DNA of 64,000 nt from JAHEEL01 sp963836085 (GCA_963836085.1 CAWIHT010000002.1:186001-250000), one strand, 5' to 3'; numbered from the stretch's first letter, positions 16,054-24,927 are shown. Numbers and translations: made by a program. Notes: generated by a model from the letters alone, not told the origin.

Positions 16054-17672
16054 CAGATCCCCGCCGATCGAGCGCCGCGAACTGCTTCGATGCCGAGGGC
16101 GGCGACCGCGACGATCGCCATGAGCACTACCGACATCGCCATCGCCTCACCGAACGTTCCGGGGCGACCGAGGAGGCGGAAGATTGCGACCGGGATGGTG
16201 GCGGTCGCTGGGCGGGCGATGAACGATGTCGCACCGAACTCACCGACCGAGATAGCGAAAGCGAACAATGCGGCAACACCCAAGGCACGGGCGATCAGGG
16301 GGAGGTCGACTTCGCGCCATGCCCGGGCCGGGGATGCGCCGAGGACGGCAGCGGCTTCTCTCAATCGATTCTGGATCGACTCCATTACGGGGACGGTGCT
16401 ACGAACAACGAACGGAATCGCGACGAGCGCGTGGGCGACCGGGATCAGGAGGACGGAAGCGCGAAGGTCGATGGGTTGGTCGAGGGCGACAAGGAACCCG
16501 AATCCGATGGTGACCGCCGATGTGCCGAGGGGAAGCATCAGGGCGGTGTCGAAAACGCGTCCGCTGCGCCCGCGGGACGACACGATCACGGTGGCTGCCA
16601 GAACGCCGATCCCGGCAGCGATGAGAACGGCTGGGATTGCGAACCGCATCGTGTTGGTGATCGCGTCGAGGGGTGCAACGAACGAGGCGGAGGACATCGG
16701 TGGGTCGAAGAGGTTCGCGTAGTTGGTCAGCCCCCAGCCGCTGCGGGTGCTGAGGGACCGGCCGAAGAGGACGACAAGTGGCGTGACCACGATGGCAGCG
16801 AGCATGCTGAGCGTGGCGACGACCATCGTCCACTCTCCGACCGTACGGGGGGAGCGTGCAATCTCGGCCGATGGCCTGAGGGAGAGTTCCGACGCCTGAC
16901 GATCCCGGGCTTTGCCGTAGAGGATGAGGAGCACGGTCACGCCGATCAGTTGCAGCACGGCGAGTGCGGACGCCAGGTCGAGGCGGAGGAACGCGGTTGC
17001 CTGGCGCCAGATCTCGACTTCGAGGGTGGTGTGGCGGAGGTCTCCGAGAACGAGGATGACGCCGAACGACGTGAACGAGAAGAGGAACACGAGCGCCGCA
17101 CTCGAGAGGATCGCCGGACGGAGCACCGGGAGGGTGACCGTCCGGAAGACCCGCCACGTGCTGGCGCCAAGCGTCCGGGCTGCCTCCTCGATCCGCGGGT
17201 CGATCTGCTCCCAGAACGCCCCAACTCCGCGGATCACGATCGCCAGGTTGTAGAACACGTGGGCGATGAGGATGGCCCAGATCGTGCCCCGGAGGTTGAC
17301 GCCGAACGGACTCCCCGGTCCGAGGACTGCAAGGAATGCGACCCCGACGACGATGGTCGGGAGGACGAACGGGACGAGCGTGAGGGCGCGGAGAATCGAT
17401 CGACCAGGGAAGCGATAGCGGGCGAAGACATGCGCGACGGGCAGACCGACGGCAAGGGTGACGACGGTCGACAGGAGCGCCTGCCACAGGGTGAACCAGG
17501 CCACGCCCCGGAGCGTTGGGCTGGTCAGCGCCTCGCTGAACGCCGAGGTTGCGAGTCCGCCATCCGGGACCAACCCCGTGTACAGGATCGTGAGGAGCGG
17601 GTAGACGAAGAAATAGCCGAGAAAGATCGCCGGGATCGCACCGATCAGAAGAAGGGAGCGCCTCGACTTCAT
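16053..17672 (-). CDS. thiP: thiamine ABC transporter permease (two fused halves)
   Basis: The 539-residue membrane protein holds two permease domains, each with about six TM segments and an EAA loop (RIEEAARTLGASTWRVFRTV and RLREAAAVLGASPARAWREV). The length matches ThiP (about 536 in E. coli). ATG 17672 was chosen over an upstream in-frame ATG because it forms an ATGA overlap with the thiB stop. It would carry thiamine across the membrane with ThiB and ThiQ. Confidence 0.88.
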   Translation of the reverse strand: MKSRRSLLLIGAIPAIFLGYFFVYPLLTILYTGLVPDGGLATSAFSEALTSPTLRGVAWFTLWQALLSTVVTLAVGLPVAHVFARYRFPGRSILRALTLVPFVLPTIVVGVAFLAVLGPGSPFGVNLRGTIWAILIAHVFYNLAIVIRGVGAFWEQIDPRIEEAARTLGASTWRVFRTVTLPVLRPAILSSAALVFLFSFTSFGVILVLGDLRHTTLEVEIWRQATAFLRLDLASALAVLQLIGVTVLLILYGKARDRQASELSLRPSAEIARSPRTVGEWTMVVATLSMLAAIVVTPLVVLFGRSLSTRSGWGLTNYANLFDPPMSSASFVAPLDAITNTMRFAIPAVLIAAGIGVLAATVIVSSRGRSGRVFDTALMLPLGTSAVTIGFGFLVALDQPIDLRASVLLIPVAHALVAIPFVVRSTVPVMESIQNRLREAAAVLGASPARAWREVDLPLIARALGVAALFAFAISVGEFGATSFIARPATATIPVAIFRLLGRPGTFGEAMAMSVVLMAIVAVAALGIEAVRGARSAGI

Positions 17673-18709
17673 CGAACGATCACTGCCCATTCGGCAAGCC
17701 AACGATCGCGGTTCTCCTCGATGACCGACGGATCCATCAAGACTGGGTCGGCGGGGACGGTGGCGTACTCGATGAACACGTCAGGCAGGGCGGCTTCGCT
17801 GTTCGCCGGGAACACGAACATGTTGAGCGGGATGTCTTCCTGGAACGTGCGTGCCAGCAGGAAGTCGACCAGCTGCTGGGCGGCGGCCTCGGCGGCGGTT
17901 CCCCGGAGGATGCCGGCGTACTCGATCTGTCGGAAGCACCCATCTTCGATCATGGTCGTCGGAGCGGTTTCGAGCTCGCCGTAGTAGACCTCCGCGACCG
18001 GCGACGTCGCGTATGAGACGACGGCAGGACGCTCGCCTTCGCCGGAGCCCCCGGAGAACTCGCCGTAGTAGGCCTGTTCCCACCCAGCGACGATCTGCAC
18101 GTCGTTGGCGACGAGGTCGGTCCAGTACGCCTGCCAGGGATAGTCGCCATCCTCGCCGAAGAGGGCAATGGTGGAGAGGAGGAACGACAATCCTGGTGAC
18201 GAAGTCGATGGATCCTCAACCACGAAGACGCCGCGGTAGGCAGGGTCGGCGAAGTCAGTGAGTCGCGTCGGCGCCTCCAGTCCCAATGCATCGAACCCGG
18301 CGGGATCGATATTCACGCACACATCGCCGACGTCGATGGGTGTTGCGAAGCTGCCGGGGGCGCGGAGTGTGTCGGGCACGAGGTTGATGTTCGCCGCCTC
18401 GTAGGCGATGAACAGTCCTTCATCCACCGCCCGCGACAAGAACGTGTTGTCGATGCCGAACAACACGTCGGCAACCGGGTTGTCCTTGGTGAGGATCGCC
18501 TGGTTCACCATCGTCCCGGCGTCTGCCGATTCGAGCACGGTGACGGCGACGCCCGTCTCGGACGTGAACTCCTCGAGGACTCCCTCCGAGACCGCGAACG
18601 AACCATGGGTCATCAACACGACCTCGTCCGTCGACTCTTCAGCCGAACTGCACGCGGCGCCAAGCACTGCCAGAACGGCGAAGAGCGCCGCCACCACATT
18701 TCGGTTCAT
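17669..18709 (-). CDS. thiB: thiamine-binding lipoprotein of ABC transporter
   Basis: The 346-residue protein begins with a lipoprotein signal peptide; the lipobox is VLGAAC with the modified Cys near residue 20. The mature part has ThiB-family segments: HGSFAVSEGVLEEFTSETG, KDNPVADVLFGIDNTFLSRA, and VGDVCVNID. It captures thiamine or its phosphates outside the membrane. The ATG at 18709 overlaps the thiN stop (ATGA), indicating coupled translation. Confidence 0.92.
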   Translation of the reverse strand: MNRNVVAALFAVLAVLGAACSSAEESTDEVVLMTHGSFAVSEGVLEEFTSETGVAVTVLESADAGTMVNQAILTKDNPVADVLFGIDNTFLSRAVDEGLFIAYEAANINLVPDTLRAPGSFATPIDVGDVCVNIDPAGFDALGLEAPTRLTDFADPAYRGVFVVEDPSTSSPGLSFLLSTIALFGEDGDYPWQAYWTDLVANDVQIVAGWEQAYYGEFSGGSGEGERPAVVSYATSPVAEVYYGELETAPTTMIEDGCFRQIEYAGILRGTAAEAAAQQLVDFLLARTFQEDIPLNMFVFPANSEAALPDVFIEYATVPADPVLMDPSVIEENRDRWLAEWAVIVR

Positions 18710-19365
18710 GATTGGTTCCTCTCGTGAATGATCAACAGGGTTCCGTCTGTGACCGAGATCGATGCTTCGGTGGAGTCCATGACGTTGCTGATGCCACGAG
18801 TTGTCCCAATCGGGAGCGTCTCGTTGTCGAGGCGCCACATCAGCCCCGCGGTGGTGACACCAACCGCATCAGAATCGTTCGGCACGAGCGAGACGCGATC
18901 GCCGCTTCCGCCGCGGATCGTGGTCACATGCCGCGGCGTGCAGGCCGTGACGATGGTGTGTCCGTCGGTCCAGACGATCTCGTCGACGAGGCGGGCTGTC
19001 GAGGCGAGCAGGCCCATGGAGCCGAGGAGATGGTCGAGGCGCCCCTCGTGCGAGCCGACGACGAGGATTCTGCCGGCCCCCGCAGCGATCGCGGCGGAGA
19101 GTGCGAGTTCGAGATCGGTGTGGTCCTTGTCGGCGGGGTAGCGGTCTTCCAGCGATCCGGCGCTGACCGCGTTCGCGAGCACATCAGGATCGACTGAGTC
19201 CATGTCTCCGACGACGAGGTCGACGGTCAGCCCGAGGGGCGCAGCGTGATGCAGACCGCTATCCGCCGCGATGACATAGGCATCGTCGGGGAGGCTGAAA
19301 TCCCGATCGGTGGCGATCGGTTCGCCGCCCGATAGGACGATCACCTGGTTGGTGTGGCTCTCCAC
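18706..19365 (-). CDS. thiN: thiamine pyrophosphokinase
   Basis: The 219-residue protein transfers pyrophosphate from ATP to thiamine, making TPP. Motifs seen are VIAADSGLHHA, VGDMDSVDP, DKDHTDLELAL and GSHEGRLDHLLGS, all typical of the family's catalytic domain, followed by a beta-sandwich TPP/thiamine-binding part. The start is GTG 19363-19365, preceded by GGAGGAAG, which is part of the TPP riboswitch. It is the first gene of a salvage operon: imported thiamine is directly activated. Confidence 0.93.
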   Translation of the reverse strand: MESHTNQVIVLSGGEPIATDRDFSLPDDAYVIAADSGLHHAAPLGLTVDLVVGDMDSVDPDVLANAVSAGSLEDRYPADKDHTDLELALSAAIAAGAGRILVVGSHEGRLDHLLGSMGLLASTARLVDEIVWTDGHTIVTACTPRHVTTIRGGSGDRVSLVPNDSDAVGVTTAGLMWRLDNETLPIGTTRGISNVMDSTEASISVTDGTLLIIHERNQS

Positions 19366-19367
19366 GT

Positions 19368-19477
19368 GCTTCCTCCGCTGGCATGACCCAGTTCAGGTTC
19401 CGCGGGTCGGAGGCGTTCGCAGCGGTGCTGCACCGGCCGCCCTCTCAGTTCGGCGTTCCCGAACTCCCCGGAGTGGT
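19368..19477 (-). promoter_or_regulatory. TPP riboswitch (THI element)
   Basis: Read on the minus strand, the leader contains the two conserved TPP-sensing blocks. These are GGGGAGTTCGG...CCGAACTGAGAGG (P2/P3 with the CTGAGA core) and GACCCGCGGAACCTGAACTGGGT followed by CATGCCAGCGGAGGAAG (P4/P5 and closing strand; sequence quoted in parts). The 3' closing strand includes the GGAGG ribosome-binding site of thiN. TPP binding would therefore hide that site and repress translation. Confidence 0.95.
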
Positions 19478-19525
19478 CGCTGGACATGGTAGCCCGGGTG
19501 TTCGTGCTGCGGTTCCGAAAGGGGG

Positions 19526-19565
19526 TTGACACAGTGACAGTATTATGACATCATGATGATGTCAT
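19526..19565 (+). promoter_or_regulatory. promoter/operator with palindrome and TGACA half-sites
   Basis: A TTGACA hexamer (19526-19531) fits a -35 box. A perfect palindrome with arms ATGACATCAT (19545-19554) and ATGATGTCAT (19556-19565) around one G follows. The half-site TGACA occurs three times in direct orientation and once inverted between 19527 and 19563. The palindrome covers the expected -10 region. I infer autoregulation by the ribbon-helix-helix protein encoded at 19732, the nearest regulator-like gene. Confidence 0.7.
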
Positions 19566-19597
19566 GCAGAGCGCATGGAGACAACGAAAGGAACACC

Positions 19598-19729
19598 ATG
19601 TTGTGGTACAACAACCCTGAAGCGGTGAGGGCCATCAATGATGCGTCCTACGGTTGGGACGATGACCAGCGTCGTCGGTCGATGCTTCGGCTCATTGGCC
19701 GCACCGACGACCACCGAGCGAGGAGTTAG
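19598..19729 (+). CDS. 43-residue conserved-looking small protein
   Basis: ATG 19598 follows AAAGGAAC and is read through 43 codons to TAG 19727-19729, two bases before the next ATG. The product is Trp/Asn/Arg-rich (begins MLWYNNPEAVRAINDASYGW and ends DDHRARS). It is the first gene of the unit behind the palindromic operator. The stop region includes the AGGAG of the next gene, so the two are probably coupled. No family is recognised. Confidence 0.6.
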   Translation: MLWYNNPEAVRAINDASYGWDDDQRRRSMLRLIGRTDDHRARS

Positions 19730-19731
19730 CC

Positions 19732-20175
19732 ATGGACGCAAGCGTCGTCATGACCGAGCTTGAAGAGTCGCTCACCGCTCAGTTGCGGCTCGCCGGCGAC
19801 GATCCCCACATTGCTGAGGCCGGTGAGGCGATCCTGGCGGTTCTCGAGCCGGCGATCGATCGTGCCGTCATGCGCCTCGCCGAGCAGGCAGCCGGTGAGG
19901 TCGACGCCCAGTTGTCCGGGCAGCGTGTCGGAGTGGAATTGCGGGAGGGCGCCCCAGTCCTCGTCGTCCAGCGGGACGACGATCCGGTGACGATCGCCAC
20001 CGACGACCTGGAGGCCCGGATAACGCTGCGGTTGTCTGAGAAACTCAAGGGCGTCCTCGAGGACGCGGCGGGCGAGAGCGGAGAGTCCGTGAATACCTTC
20101 GTTGTCAAGACGCTGGCCGGCAAGGCCAAAGAACGTAGCAAGGGCCGTCGATACAGCGGGACCATCGAGACATGA
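19732..20175 (+). CDS. HicB-like protein with C-terminal ribbon-helix-helix
   Basis: The 147-residue protein is acidic and helical at the N-terminus. Its C-terminal 55 residues are RHH-like (ARITLRLSEKLKGVLEDAA, then SVNTFVVKTLAGKAKE), the arrangement annotated as HicB-family antitoxin in Actinomycetota. No HicA toxin is adjacent; instead a DUF4097 gene overlaps it by ATGA. The RHH region makes it the likely repressor of its own promoter through the ATGACATCAT palindrome. A plain transcription factor role is as likely as an antitoxin role. Confidence 0.7.
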   Translation: MDASVVMTELEESLTAQLRLAGDDPHIAEAGEAILAVLEPAIDRAVMRLAEQAAGEVDAQLSGQRVGVELREGAPVLVVQRDDDPVTIATDDLEARITLRLSEKLKGVLEDAAGESGESVNTFVVKTLAGKAKERSKGRRYSGTIET

Positions 20176-20936
20176 GAACCACCATTCACGAATTCGAGGT
20201 TGGGGACCGCGCCGAGGTCTCGATCACGCTTCCGACGGCCGACGTGACCGTCGTCGAGGGCGGCATCGGGACGATTCGCGTGGAAGCCGAAGGCACCGAG
20301 AAGGCTCTCGAACCACTCGAGATCTTCCAGACGGGTGACGTAGTCACGGTGCGCACACGCAACGAGGGGCGGAACTGGGGCCGTCGCGCCATGTCCGTGC
20401 ACCTGCACGTGCCGGTGGGTGTCGCGTTCGCCGCACGCACCGCTTCGGGTGATTATCGGGTTCTCGTCGATGTCTCGGATGTCGACTTCAGTGCCGCTTC
20501 GGGCGATCTCCGTCTCACGTCATTCAACGGCCGCGCGCGCCTCAAGACCGCGAGCGGTGATCTGGCGATTGGCGAAGCGACCGGCGGTCTCCAAGTCGGG
20601 ACCGCGGCTGGCGACGTCCGCGTCGACACGTTCGAGGGCGATGCGCAGATCAGCACCGCCTCGGGTGACGCCGTGTTCGGCGCGGCCTCGGGTTCGGTGT
20701 CGATCAAGACCGCGAGCGGTGATGTGACGATCCGGCGATTCTCCGGTGTCCGCTTCGACGGAGCCACGATGTCGGGCGATTTCGACATCGGGTTGGTCCC
20801 CGGCATGTCGATCGATGCCGACTTCCAGACGCTCTCCGGCAGCTTCCGCAACCTCGTCGCCGCCGGCACCGGCGAGCGGTCGATCAACGCTTCGATGCGG
20901 ATCAAGACACTTTCGGGTGACATCGTTCTGCGGTGA
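20172..20936 (+). CDS. DUF4097 beta-strand repeat protein
   Basis: This 254-residue protein has no signal peptide and is built of short strand repeats. TASGD or AASGD recurs about every 16-20 residues (residues ~85-200), typical of DUF4097 right-handed beta-helix-like proteins of unknown function. It overlaps the HicB-like gene by four bases, and the pair is commonly seen together in actinomycetes. A cytoplasmic location is implied by the absence of TM segments. Confidence 0.85.
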   Translation: MRTTIHEFEVGDRAEVSITLPTADVTVVEGGIGTIRVEAEGTEKALEPLEIFQTGDVVTVRTRNEGRNWGRRAMSVHLHVPVGVAFAARTASGDYRVLVDVSDVDFSAASGDLRLTSFNGRARLKTASGDLAIGEATGGLQVGTAAGDVRVDTFEGDAQISTASGDAVFGAASGSVSIKTASGDVTIRRFSGVRFDGATMSGDFDIGLVPGMSIDADFQTLSGSFRNLVAAGTGERSINASMRIKTLSGDIVLR

Positions 20937-20985
20937 TGCCCCCACAGCGAGGCATGGCTCCGCCGGAGGTCCTAGGATCGAGGTC

Positions 20986-21678
20986 ATGGCGTTCGACTTC
21001 GAATCACGCTTCAACCGCGCTGCTGCATGGCCGCACGGTGAAGAAGAAGAGCACCCGCTGATTATCGGCATCGCCGGCGGATCGGGCTCCGGGAAGACGA
21101 CCATCGTGCAGAGTGTCGTCGACATCGTGGGCCATGACGTGGTCGTTCAGATTCCTCACGACGCCTACTACCGCGACCAGGACCACCTCACCTACGAAGA
21201 GCGCACGAAGATCAACTACGACCATCCTGACTCGCTCGAGAACGAGCTGATGATCGAACACCTATCTGCGCTCCGATCCGGGGTTGCGGTTGACCGCCCC
21301 GTCTACGACTTCGGCACCCACACGCGCGCCCACGAGACGCAGCGCGTGGAACCGGAGCCGGTGATCATCGTCGACGGGATCCTCGTTCTCGCCGATCGGT
21401 CGCTGCGGAACCTGATGGACCTACGGATCTATATCGACACCGATGCCGACCTCCGCCTCATGCGGCGCCTGCAGCGCGACATCGTCGAGCGCGGGCGCAC
21501 CGTGGATTCGGTGTTGGCGCAATATGAGGAGACCGTCCGGCCCATGCATCTCCAGTTCGTCGAACCGTCGAAGCGGTACGCCGACATCATCGTTCCGGAG
21601 GGCTACAACCCGGGAGCGATCGGTACCGTGACGTCGATGATCCGGCACTTCATGACGGAGCGGAACGCCCCCGTCTGA
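20986..21678 (+). CDS. udk: uridine kinase
   Basis: The 230-residue P-loop kinase has Walker A GIAGGSGSGKTTI. The uridine kinase signatures IPHDAYYRDQDHLT, NYDHPDSLEN, PVYDFGTHTR and VIIVDGILVL follow. It phosphorylates uridine/cytidine in pyrimidine salvage. ATG 20986 follows GGATCGAGG weakly; longer in-frame readings would run into the DUF4097 gene. It converges on the SGNH gene with a 29-base antisense overlap. Confidence 0.93.
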   Translation: MAFDFESRFNRAAAWPHGEEEEHPLIIGIAGGSGSGKTTIVQSVVDIVGHDVVVQIPHDAYYRDQDHLTYEERTKINYDHPDSLENELMIEHLSALRSGVAVDRPVYDFGTHTRAHETQRVEPEPVIIVDGILVLADRSLRNLMDLRIYIDTDADLRLMRRLQRDIVERGRTVDSVLAQYEETVRPMHLQFVEPSKRYADIIVPEGYNPGAIGTVTSMIRHFMTERNAPV

Positions 21679-22408
21679 GCGCTTCGTCGACGAGCGGATT
21701 CGCCGCATCGGAGTACATCTCGTGACCTCGCGCCGAGGCGTGGAAGAGATCTGCTGCCCACACATCCGGGTCGTACGTGAACCGATCGAACTCGGGGCCC
21801 CATGCCCGCGACTTGGGCACATCGTGGGCGTGGGCAACCCGGCCGATCGCGTGATCGATCGCCCGGCCGCGCACGCGTGCGACCCCGCGAGCGAGGGCCG
21901 GCAGGCGCGGAATGGTTCCGAGATCGCCAACGCCGCATACGGCGACGGCAGGGAACGCGGATACGAGCGACTGAACAACCTGGTCGTAGGCGGCTTCAAA
22001 GCGGTTCACGGGCGTTACTCGGAGAGCATCGTTGCCTCCGACACACAGCACGGCGAGATCGCCACCGAGCACGATGGCGCGGTGGACCTGGTCGTCGCGA
22101 ACATCCTTGATTCGCGAGCCACCGACGGCGACCGAGATCAGTTCGACGTGATACCGGTCGCTCAGATGGAACGCGGTTCTGCGAATCCAGCAGTCGTCGA
22201 GGGGTTCGACGCCGGGCGCCGTAATGGTGCTGTCGCCGAGGACGATCATCCGGAGCGGAGGGAGGGATGGGTCGCCAAACGACCCGGAGGGGTCCTGGTC
22301 GGTCAGGCTCTCGAGGTCGGGCCGTTGGATCGCCTGCACCATCTGAGCGGCAAACACACCGCCGACCGCCATGGGTCGCTTCGCTCGTTTCCAGAAACTC
22401 TTCGCCAT
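21650..22408 (-). CDS. SGNH/GDSL-family hydrolase
   Basis: The 252-residue protein has block I VLGDSTITAPG (Ser nucleophile), block III VCVGGNDAL and block V DLFHASARGHEMYS (Asp-His). This makes it a probable esterase or lipase-like enzyme. A weak hydrophobic stretch near the N-terminus (MAVGGVFAAQMV) may be an anchor. ATG 22408 is preferred; a GTG two codons upstream is possible. The substrate is unknown. Confidence 0.85.
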   Translation of the reverse strand: MAKSFWKRAKRPMAVGGVFAAQMVQAIQRPDLESLTDQDPSGSFGDPSLPPLRMIVLGDSTITAPGVEPLDDCWIRRTAFHLSDRYHVELISVAVGGSRIKDVRDDQVHRAIVLGGDLAVLCVGGNDALRVTPVNRFEAAYDQVVQSLVSAFPAVAVCGVGDLGTIPRLPALARGVARVRGRAIDHAIGRVAHAHDVPKSRAWGPEFDRFTYDPDVWAADLFHASARGHEMYSDAANPLVDEALRRGRSAPS

Positions 22409-22495
22409 CCGCACAGGTTACCGGCCTACCCCCGCCACCAACTCAGGGTTCTCCGCATCGTATGTGACGCCGTCAGCCCACAGAATGGGAACGGG

Positions 22496-22726
22496 TCAGA
22501 CGTCGGCGGTCTTCAGCCAGCGCGGGGCATCTGAGTGGTAGCCGCGTCGCAGGAGTTCCCCCATGGCCGCGGAGTTTCGCCGCATCGCGGCATCGTCCCA
22601 TCGGGCGGGATAGCCGTTGTGAGACCGGGGGGTGATTGCGGTGCGGAAGGTCCGGTCGTACTCGTCGATCAGTTCGTCATCCGTGAGGATTCGAACGGGC
22701 AGCTCCTGAACGCTGCGGGATCCCAT
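22496..22726 (-). CDS. small hypothetical protein (76 aa)
   Basis: It starts at ATG 22726, preceded by GGAGG at proper spacing. The product is soluble and acidic to neutral, with ILTDDELIDEYDRTFRTA and a Trp- and Arg-containing end. No family is recognised. It lies between two confident genes in a gap otherwise without coding, and third-position GC supports coding. Confidence 0.5.
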   Translation of the reverse strand: MGSRSVQELPVRILTDDELIDEYDRTFRTAITPRSHNGYPARWDDAAMRRNSAAMGELLRRGYHSDAPRWLKTADV

Positions 22727-22894
22727 AGCGCCTCCATCGCTCGGCATACGTCCCGCGTCGGCATCTCGACGGTCAATCTTGAGTCGGTGGGACCCAGAAT
22801 GAGACGGTCGACCCATGCGCAAGCGGAGTCGGACGCTGCGCGCTGCCTCCGCTGATGGGCCTAGACCTGAGGCGGCGGGATCTATCCTGGCGGC

Positions 22895-23290
22895 ATGGCA
22901 CTCGTCTCATGCCCCGACTGTGGGCACGAAGTCTCGACCGAAGCCCCGGCCTGTCCCAACTGCGGCCGCCCGTGGCCGGGTCGCCAAATGGGTACGCCGG
23001 TCGCGGCGCCGCCACTGCCGGTGAAGCCACCGAGCTACAACGGTTTCGCGATTACCTCGTTCGTGCTCGGTCTCCTCGGACTCCTGTGTCTGCAGCCGCT
23101 CGGGATCGGCGCGGTGATCTTCGGCCCCCTGGCCCTTTCGCAACTGAACCGGCAGCGGGCCGAGGGTCGCCAGGAGCAGCAGGGTCGCGCCCTCGCCATT
23201 GCCGGCATCGTCACCGGCGCCATCGCGATCGTCCTCGTACTCGGATTCATCACCCTTTTCAGCCTCGCTGGGTGGGAGTGGAACGACTAG
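22895..23290 (+). CDS. zinc-ribbon DUF4190 membrane protein
   Basis: This 131-residue protein begins with a zinc ribbon of two CxxC pairs (SCPDCGHE and ACPNCGRPW). A Pro-rich linker follows, then two TM segments (FAITSFVLGLLGLLC and IAGIVTGAIAIVLVLGFI) around the DUF4190 signature (GPLALSQLNRQ). The function is unknown. Its 3' end overlaps the convergent lipoprotein gene by 32 bases. Confidence 0.85.
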   Translation: MALVSCPDCGHEVSTEAPACPNCGRPWPGRQMGTPVAAPPLPVKPPSYNGFAITSFVLGLLGLLCLQPLGIGAVIFGPLALSQLNRQRAEGRQEQQGRALAIAGIVTGAIAIVLVLGFITLFSLAGWEWND

Positions 23291-23798
23291 AGAGACGAGT
23301 GAGGGGATCTCGACGGCTGGATCGCTCTTCCGGTGCCGGTCGGACCACGGCAACGGCGATCGTGGCGCCGTCTGGGCCGACGACCGGGGCCTCCACGTCT
23401 TCAACCACGACACGCCAGTTCTGCACCTCGCAGGAGAATCCCGTGCTGTGAGAATCGCCGCATTCGTAGCCGGTGGCCGTCAGCGTCAAATGCGCTGCGG
23501 CGAGCGGCTTCTCGACTGTCTCGTATGGCGCGCCCTTGGCCTCTGCTCCGTGGGGAACCTTGGCGGCGAAGCCCGTGGGTTCTTCGGGGATGTCCGGCAA
23601 TGCGACCTCGATCCCCTGTTCGTTGAAGGAGGCGAACATCGTCTCGAGCATCGGGAGCACGGCCTCCGTAGAGGCAGGTTGGGCCGCCAGACGGATCAAC
23701 GGTGGTTCTGGTGCGGTGATGACGACGGGTTGCGGTGACAAACCACACCCCGCCAGCAAGCTGCCGCCAAGGACGAGGCACGCGAACGGTCTCCTCAT
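23259..23798 (-). CDS. putative lipoprotein, function unknown
   Basis: The 179-residue product starts with a signal peptide ending in lipobox LLAGC (Cys 18). The mature chain has two further cysteines (GYECGD, FSCEVQ) that could form a disulfide. An Arg/Ser-rich tail lies in the region overlapping the opposite gene. No family is recognised. Confidence 0.7.
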   Translation of the reverse strand: MRRPFACLVLGGSLLAGCGLSPQPVVITAPEPPLIRLAAQPASTEAVLPMLETMFASFNEQGIEVALPDIPEEPTGFAAKVPHGAEAKGAPYETVEKPLAAAHLTLTATGYECGDSHSTGFSCEVQNWRVVVEDVEAPVVGPDGATIAVAVVRPAPEERSSRRDPLTRLSSRSTPTQRG

Positions 23799-23835
23799 GG
23801 CTCGGACGGTACCGAGCTATGCCCCGGGTCGCGGG

Positions 23836-24927
23836 TCAGACGTTGAAGCGGAAGAAGATGACATCGCCTTCTCTGACGATGTAGTCGCGGCCCTCGAGGC
23901 GCCACTTGCCTGCGTCTTTGGCTCCCTGCTCGCCGCCGCACTCGATGAAGTCGTCGTACGCAATCACCTCGCCCCTGATGAAGCCCTTCTCAAAATCCGT
24001 ATGGATCTCACCGGCTGCCTGCGGGGCTGTCGCACCCTGATGCACCGTCCATGCGCGAGCCTCCTTGGGGCCGGCCGTGAAGAACGTCCGCAAGCCGAGG
24101 AGGTGGTAGGCGGCGCGGATGACCTTGTTCAGGCCGGGCTCGTCGAGGCCGTACTCGACAAGCATCTCGTCGCGATCGTCGTCGTCGATCAAGGCCAACT
24201 CCGCCTCGAGGTTCCCGGAGATGACGACGACGTCTGCACCTTCATGGGCCGCGTACGCCCGCACCGCGTCGACGTAGGCATTCTCGGCGAGACCCGCCTC
24301 ATCGACATTCGCGATGTACATGGCTGGTTTCGCCGTCAGGAGGAAGAGATCGCGGACGATCAGTTTCTCGGCGGGCGTGACCTCCATCGACCGGACCGGC
24401 CGGCCGTCGGAGAGGTGAGCCTGGAGGCGCTCGTAGACGGCGAGCATCGCCACGGCCTCCTTCTCACCTGCGCGTGCCTTGCGCTCCGCCTTGTCGATGG
24501 CTCTCCCGACACCCTCGAGATCGGCGAGCGCGAGTTCCATATCGATCGTCTCGAGGTCGGAGGTTGGATCGATCGCGCCCGCCACATGGACGACGTTGGG
24601 ATCGTCGAAGCAGCGAACGACCTGGGCGATGGCGTCGGTCTCCCTGATGTGGTGGAGGAACTGGTTGCCGAGGCCCTCACCCTGAGAGGCACCCTCGACG
24701 AGTCCCGCAATATCGACGAACTCGACCACTGTCGGCACGATGGCCTCCGGCTTCACGATGTCGGCGATAGCGGCGAGGCGTTCGTCCGGCACGAGAGCGA
24801 CGCCGAGGTTCGGCTCGATGGTGCAGAACGGGTAGTTCTCCGCCTGGATCTCACCCCTGGTGAGCGCGTTGAACAGCGTCGACTTTCCGACGTTGGGGAG
24901 CCCAACGATGCCACAGCGGATACCCAC
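23836..24927 (-). CDS. ychF: redox-regulated ATPase YchF
   Basis: The 363-residue length is exactly that of the family. Motifs are G1 GLPNVGKSTLFNALT, the YchF-specific AENYPFCTIEPN, G3 DIAGLVEGASQGEGLGNQ, and C-terminal TGS-domain sequence (GEIHTDFEKGFIRGEVI, ending DVIFFRFNV). YchF is a universally conserved Obg-family ATPase associated with ribosomes. The start is GTG 24925-24927, after GGAAGG. The reading frame is open for more than 1 kb upstream, but that part is unrelated sequence antisense to the next gene. Confidence 0.95.
   Translation of the reverse strand: MGIRCGIVGLPNVGKSTLFNALTRGEIQAENYPFCTIEPNLGVALVPDERLAAIADIVKPEAIVPTVVEFVDIAGLVEGASQGEGLGNQFLHHIRETDAIAQVVRCFDDPNVVHVAGAIDPTSDLETIDMELALADLEGVGRAIDKAERKARAGEKEAVAMLAVYERLQAHLSDGRPVRSMEVTPAEKLIVRDLFLLTAKPAMYIANVDEAGLAENAYVDAVRAYAAHEGADVVVISGNLEAELALIDDDDRDEMLVEYGLDEPGLNKVIRAAYHLLGLRTFFTAGPKEARAWTVHQGATAPQAAGEIHTDFEKGFIRGEVIAYDDFIECGGEQGAKDAGKWRLEGRDYIVREGDVIFFRFNV

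Noticed and set aside
19598..20175. Classic HicAB toxin-antitoxin pair
   Set aside because: The 43-residue upstream protein lacks the dsRBD-like HicA fold and catalytic His, and the downstream partner is DUF4097. The HicB-like label refers only to the regulator.
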